NCBI GenBank assembly: GCA_910588625.1
Contig: CAJUQN010000106.1
Span: 1 to 8,501, forward strand
Direction: 5' to 3'
DNA from: an uncultured Oscillospiraceae bacterium
GTDB taxonomy: Bacteria > Bacillota > Clostridia > Oscillospirales > Oscillospiraceae
Length of the DNA: 8,501 bases
Below the pieces are notes generated by a model that had not been told where the DNA came from, did not search any database, and worked only from the letters and a program-made list of their open reading frames with translations. A program made the translations under genes and the position numbers. Within the stretch, counting starts at the first letter, position 1. Each line of letters opens with the position of its first letter. Positions 5,294 through 8,501 of the stretch are shown piece after piece.

Positions 5294-6172
5294 TTACCGC
5301 AGCTCCATGGTATATTTCAACGTTTTCTCTTCACCATAGGCCAGCCGGATGACGTGGAGCTTGTCCGCCAGCTCGCCACTCTCCCCCTCCTCGGCGGCAC
5401 AGCCGTGCCAGGGCTCCAGGCAGATGTATGGGGCGTTCGCGTTGGGCGCAGTCCAAAATGCCACCATGGGAAACTCTCCAAACTCCATGTGAATCCCCCG
5501 GCCCCCGGCCTTGTGCCGGAGGGTGACGCCCTTGGAGCGCAAGCCTTCAAAAATGATGGTGTCCAGACGGTCAAATACCGCGTGGTCCAGGGCAATGGTG
5601 TCGGTGTGGTTCAACATGGGTTCCCGCTTGGCGGAGCGGTAACCCTCTGCGCTGGGCACGATGGTCTGCGCGTCCTCCATCTCGTCAAACACCAGAAGAT
5701 AGTCCTCAAACCGCTCTCCCATCCGCACAGGGCAGTTGATGCCAGTATGAGCTCCCACGCAGAACAGCAGGTCTTTCTGAGCGGGATTTTTCACCTCGAA
5801 TTGGGTAGAAAATCCATCATCAATCAACTGATGCCGTACTCTGAATACGAATTCAAACGGGTAGCGGGCCAGCGTCTCCGGGGACTGGCACAGCTCCATC
5901 ACCACATAGTCCTCTCCCTGCTCCGCCACGGTAAATTCGCTGAGGCGGGCAAAACCGTGGCGGGCCATCTCGTAAGTCTCCCCGTCCACCTTGACTTTTC
6001 CGTCCATCAGGTTACCTACCACCGGGAACAGATTGGGGTTCTGTCCCTTCCAGGAGTTGGCGTCACCGCCCCAAATGTACTCGGTCCCCTGCTCATCTCG
6101 GAAGGAAACCAACTCACCGCCCAGGGTATTTACAGCGGCGGTGTATCCACCTCGTTTCAGTTCAACTCTCAT
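5294..6172 (-). CDS. Aldose 1-epimerase family protein (lacX type)
   Basis: A 292-residue protein of the galactose-mutarotase superfamily, which interconverts alpha and beta anomers of hexoses. Visible marks are NPNLFPVVGN at 45-54, RHGFAR at 71-76 (His 72), GAHTGINCP at 140-148 (His 142) and CLEPWHG at 251-257 with Glu 253 as the likely catalytic base. These fit the LacX branch, which lacks a signal peptide and works in the cytosol. The second His motif is usually GGHPxF in that branch, so GAHTGI is a variant. AGGAGG lies 6 nt before the ATG at 6172 and overlaps the stop of the nucleotidyltransferase; the two genes are 10 nt apart and surely cotranscribed. Substrate is unknown; some LacX-type proteins act on phosphorylated or unusual sugars. 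Confidence 0.88.
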   Translation of the reverse strand: MRVELKRGGYTAAVNTLGGELVSFRDEQGTEYIWGGDANSWKGQNPNLFPVVGNLMDGKVKVDGETYEMARHGFARLSEFTVAEQGEDYVVMELCQSPETLARYPFEFVFRVRHQLIDDGFSTQFEVKNPAQKDLLFCVGAHTGINCPVRMGERFEDYLLVFDEMEDAQTIVPSAEGYRSAKREPMLNHTDTIALDHAVFDRLDTIIFEGLRSKGVTLRHKAGGRGIHMEFGEFPMVAFWTAPNANAPYICLEPWHGCAAEEGESGELADKLHVIRLAYGEEKTLKYTMELR

Positions 6173-6182
6173 GTGCCCCCTC

Positions 6183-7112
6183 CTAATTCTGCTCCGGCCA
6201 CAGCTCGTCCGGGTACAGTCCCGATTCCGTCATAGCCGCGATGGCGGCAGTAACGCTGGGCTTGTCCTCCCGGTATGTGATGCCATGCCACTTGTCCTCG
6301 CTGAGCAGCACTTGCACCCGGGCCTTACCCTCCACAATGAGCTGATCCACCACGCTGGGCAGGAAATACTCTCCCTTCAGCGGATTTTCCACCAGTGTTT
6401 TATCCAGGAAGGCCGGGAATCTGGCCTCGGCCTCCTCCAAAAAGCTGCGGTCAAAGCCCCAAAGGTTCATGGATACCAGCGTTTCACCGGGAAGTGCCGT
6501 CCAGGTCTGGCCTCCGTCCTCCGTGTAGCGGGCGTCCTCCCCGTCCTCCCCGTCCTTCTCGATGGAAGTGCGCTCGTGGATCTCAATCAGAGCACCATCC
6601 TGGTCCACACTGCACACGCCGCGGGCCACGGAGCCATTCTCCGTCACCGTATTCTTCAGCCGGTAGCCCACCATGGCATAGTGGTAGGGCTGACCGTTGG
6701 ACAAATATTCGTAAATTTTCCGGAAGCCTTCCACGCCGTAATAATCGTCAGCGTTGATGATGGCAAAGGGGCCGTTCACCGCATCCCGCGCCGCCAGCGC
6801 AGCTTGAGCGGTACCCCAGGGTTTCACTCGGCCCTCTGGGACGGCATAGCCCTTTGGCAGGTCATCCTTGCGCTGGAATACATATTTCACGTCCATATTC
6901 CGCTCCACGCGCCGCCCCACACGGGACTTAAACTCCTCCTCGACCTCCTCCTTGATGACAAACACCACCGTCTCAAACCCGGCCCGACGGGCGTCATACA
7001 TGGAGTAGTCCAGAATCACCTGATCGTGATTTCCCACCGGGTCCAACTGTTTCAGGCCGCCATACCGGCTGCCCATGCCCGCTGCCATGATGACCAGAAC
7101 AGGCTTGTTCAT
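6183..7112 (-). CDS. Sugar-phosphate nucleotidyltransferase
   Basis: A 309-residue protein of the NTP-transferase fold, expected to couple a sugar 1-phosphate with a nucleoside triphosphate to give an NDP-sugar and pyrophosphate. The N-terminal signature AAGMGSRYGGLKQLDPVG is at 10-27, followed by KPWGTAQA at 97-104, INADDYYG at 119-126 (metal-binding Asp region) and VSMNLWGF at 213-220. The nucleotide and the sugar cannot be read from the sequence. The middle holds an acidic insert (EKDGEDGEDARYTEDGG). The ATG at 7112 is chosen because AGGAG lies 8 nt upstream; GTG/ATG codons at 7121 and 7118 are too close to it. It is second in an operon: DUF3842 ends 23 nt before it and the epimerase starts 10 nt after it. 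Confidence 0.88.
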   Translation of the reverse strand: MNKPVLVIMAAGMGSRYGGLKQLDPVGNHDQVILDYSMYDARRAGFETVVFVIKEEVEEEFKSRVGRRVERNMDVKYVFQRKDDLPKGYAVPEGRVKPWGTAQAALAARDAVNGPFAIINADDYYGVEGFRKIYEYLSNGQPYHYAMVGYRLKNTVTENGSVARGVCSVDQDGALIEIHERTSIEKDGEDGEDARYTEDGGQTWTALPGETLVSMNLWGFDRSFLEEAEARFPAFLDKTLVENPLKGEYFLPSVVDQLIVEGKARVQVLLSEDKWHGITYREDKPSVTAAIAAMTESGLYPDELWPEQN

Positions 7113-7135
7113 CTCCATCACTCCTCTTCTATCAT

Positions 7136-7555
7136 TTATGCTCCGCAGCCCTCGCGCACTGCCTTGAGGCGCTCCACCGCCTCCTGCACCAGCTGGCTCA
7201 TGCCCAGCTCCTTGGTGCCTACCACCATGTTGTCACAGTGGGCAATGGGTAACAAAATGCGCTTAGCCGGACTCTGACCCGCCGCTAAAGCCATAGCTGG
7301 AGTGATCTCTCCCAGCATGGCATCCGCGATAACCACTCCGATGGGGGCCACGATCACGTCCGCCTTCCGGCAGTTTACCACCACGGCATTCTCCCCTGTA
7401 GCCACATGGTTCGCCCCAGCCTTCAGCATAGCAGAGGCCGCCAAACTGTTGGTACCCACCGCCGTCACGATCTCCTCCGGAAATGCCTTCTTGAGCGCGG
7501 ATACCAGCTGCCTGCCAATGCCGCCGCCCTGGGCGTCGATCACAAGAATGTTCAT
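7136..7555 (-). CDS. DUF3842 family protein
   Basis: A 139-residue protein of unknown function beginning MNILVIDAQGGGIGRQL. The strand followed by QGGGIG at 9-14 is a Rossmann-type nucleotide-binding loop. NCRKADVIVAPIGVVIADAM at 61-80 and a conserved-looking CDN at 107-109 follow, and the C-terminus is helical. The pattern matches DUF3842, small proteins of Clostridia. The ATG at 7555 starts where the family usually starts and gives a leader of about 26 nt from the predicted promoter. An ATG at 7570 has GAGG 5 nt upstream and would add five residues, but its leader would be only about 11 nt. It leads an operon with the nucleotidyltransferase and the epimerase, so a role in sugar metabolism is an inference from context. 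Confidence 0.8.
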   Translation of the reverse strand: MNILVIDAQGGGIGRQLVSALKKAFPEEIVTAVGTNSLAASAMLKAGANHVATGENAVVVNCRKADVIVAPIGVVIADAMLGEITPAMALAAGQSPAKRILLPIAHCDNMVVGTKELGMSQLVQEAVERLKAVREGCGA

Positions 7556-7587
7556 GCTTTTTCCATCCAATCCTCAGTCTTTCTACC

Positions 7588-7616
7588 AATATACCATAGG
7601 CCACGAGAAAAGTCAC
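7588..7616 (-). promoter_or_regulatory. Probable promoter for the DUF3842 operon
   Basis: On the minus strand GTGACT (7611-7616) and TATATT (7588-7593) are 17 bases apart. A TGG directly before TATATT gives an extended -10 element that would offset the weaker -35. Confidence 0.55.
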
Positions 7617-7672
7617 GTCCAAAATGCCCTGTTTGGAAATTTGTACGCTTTCCTTCTGGGCGCAAAAAGGAC

Positions 7673-7700
7673 TTGCCAACGAAATAAAATAGTCTATAAT
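7673..7700 (+). promoter_or_regulatory. Sigma-A-type promoter for the alcohol dehydrogenase
   Basis: TTGCCA (7673-7678) and TATAAT (7695-7700) are 16 bases apart. The transcript would start near 7707, leaving a leader of about 43 nt before the ATG at 7750. A 5-bp GGGGC/GCCCC stem with a CAAT loop sits in this leader just before AGGAGG. The promoter is divergent from that of the DUF3842 operon, with about 57 bases between the two -35 boxes. Confidence 0.7.
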
Positions 7701-7749
7701 AATATTTGTGTAAAATACGGGGCCAATGCCCCCATAGGAGGCGTTTACT

Positions 7750-8501
7750 ATGTTTGATTTTGAATATTACGCTCCCACTCGCGTGGTCTTTGGCCGGGGT
7801 GTGGAAGCCCGCACCGGTCAGCTCATCAAGGAGCTGGGCGTCGACCGGGTGCTCATCCATTACGGTGGCCAAAGCGCCGTCCGCTCCGGTCTGCTGGACC
7901 GGGTCATCGCCTCCCTAGACGAGGCAGGCATCGCCCACACTCAGCTGGGCGGCGTGGTACCCAACCCCCGGCTATCCAAGGTCCGGGAGGGCGCGGAGCT
8001 GGCCCGTCAGTTCGGCGCAGAGCTGATTTTGGCCGTGGGCGGCGGTTCGGTCATCGACTCCTCCAAGGCCATCGGCTACTCCCTGGCGGAGCCGGACATG
8101 GACGTGTGGGATCTGTACTCCCGCAAGCGCACGCCCACCGGGTGCTTCCCCGTGGCCTGTGTGCTCACCATCGCCGCCGCAGGCAGCGAGATGAGCAACA
8201 GCTCTGTTATCACCAACGAGGAAACCGGCGAAAAGCGGGGCTATCGCAACAACCTGTGCCGCGTCAAGCTGGCCATCATGAACCCGGAGCTGACCACTAC
8301 CCTCCTCGCCTACCAGACGGCGGCCGGGTGCACTGACATCATGATGCACACCATTGAGCGCTACTTCACCCAGGGCGGCAACATGGAGCTCACCGACCAG
8401 ATCGCCGAAGGCCTGCTGCGCACGGTGATGAAAAACGCCCTCATCCTCCGGGACGACCCCGCCAACTACGACGCCCGGGCGGAGGTGATGTGGGCCAGCT
8501 C
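7750..8501 (+). CDS. Iron-containing alcohol dehydrogenase, 3' end outside window
   Basis: The first 250 residues are present, beginning MFDFEYYAPTRVVFGRGV, and the frame runs off the right edge. The N-terminal NAD(P)-binding domain has VGGGSVID at 96-103. The second domain has TIAAAGSEMSNSSVITNE at 140-157 and CTDIMMHTIERYF at 194-206, supplying metal ligands Asp 196 and His 200; the two further His ligands would lie beyond the edge. This is the butanol-dehydrogenase / YqhD-like branch of the Fe-ADH family, which reduces aldehydes to alcohols (or the reverse) in the cytosol, usually with NAD(P)H. The family total is about 385-395 residues, so about 140 are missing. AGGAGG lies 8 nt before the ATG at 7750. 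Substrate and cofactor choice cannot be read reliably. It is the only secure plus-strand gene in the window. Confidence 0.93.
   Translation, partial: MFDFEYYAPTRVVFGRGVEARTGQLIKELGVDRVLIHYGGQSAVRSGLLDRVIASLDEAGIAHTQLGGVVPNPRLSKVREGAELARQFGAELILAVGGGSVIDSSKAIGYSLAEPDMDVWDLYSRKRTPTGCFPVACVLTIAAAGSEMSNSSVITNEETGEKRGYRNNLCRVKLAIMNPELTTTLLAYQTAAGCTDIMMHTIERYFTQGGNMELTDQIAEGLLRTVMKNALILRDDPANYDARAEVMWAS

Noticed and set aside
5258..7277. Plus-strand frames of 325 and 428 codons over the epimerase and nucleotidyltransferase
   Set aside because: The minus-strand genes carry family motifs, ribosome sites and operon spacing; the opposite frames are His- and Leu-rich and motif-free, typical of antisense shadows.
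7701..7735. Possible Rex-type redox operator in the alcohol dehydrogenase leader
   Set aside because: TTGTGTAAAATA does not form the TTGTTAA/TTAACAA palindrome that Rex requires.
7972..8349. Minus-strand 125-codon frame over the alcohol dehydrogenase
   Set aside because: Antisense to a plus-strand gene with clear Fe-ADH motifs; no ribosome site or known domain.
1..8501. CRISPR array, tRNA, rRNA or insertion sequence
   Set aside because: No regularly spaced repeats, no cloverleaf sequence and no transposase frame were found on either strand.

Overview
The window looks like part of the chromosome of a GC-rich member of Clostridia. The best guess is the Oscillospiraceae (the Flavonifractor / Pseudoflavonifractor / Lawsonibacter type). 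This rests on the high GC of the genes combined with Gram-positive style Shine-Dalgarno sites, sigma-A promoters, and families typical of that class: a TIGR04086 membrane protein, DUF3842, DUF5348 and a lacX-type aldose epimerase. The genus is an inference from gene content and composition; no rRNA or tRNA gene is present to settle it.

Layout. Bases 1-696 are an accessory or decayed stretch. They hold a small DUF5348 gene on the minus strand, preceded by a perfect 14-bp hairpin and a possible 22-codon leader ORF that overlaps the DUF5348 start as ATGA. They also hold an AT-rich spacer with two 10-bp direct repeats and, at the far left, a coding-like plus-strand frame broken by a stop. From 697 to 7555 everything is housekeeping or metabolic and on the minus strand, in four transcription blocks. 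In order of transcription from right to left these are: (i) DUF3842 - sugar-phosphate nucleotidyltransferase - aldose 1-epimerase, ending at a hairpin terminator at 5260-5289; (ii) a small TfoX-C/helix-hairpin-helix protein followed by tgt; (iii) yajC and a TIGR04086 four-helix membrane protein; (iv) greA-lysS. A sigma-A-like promoter with a 17-bp spacer can be read directly in front of each block. The greA-lysS promoter matches consensus perfectly in both hexamers.

At the right end, a divergently transcribed iron-containing alcohol dehydrogenase begins at 7750 on the plus strand behind its own promoter and runs off the window.

How the genes fit together: greA (transcript cleavage) and lysS (lysyl-tRNA synthesis) form an information-processing pair. 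tgt makes the queuosine-type wobble modification of tRNA. yajC is a Sec accessory protein. The DUF3842/nucleotidyltransferase/epimerase operon suggests handling and nucleotide activation of a hexose, with substrate unknown. No clear new defence or mobile system is visible. The most unusual signals are post-transcriptional: the leader-ORF/hairpin arrangement before DUF5348, and a near-continuous 20-bp hairpin that buries the ribosome-binding site of the TIGR04086 gene.
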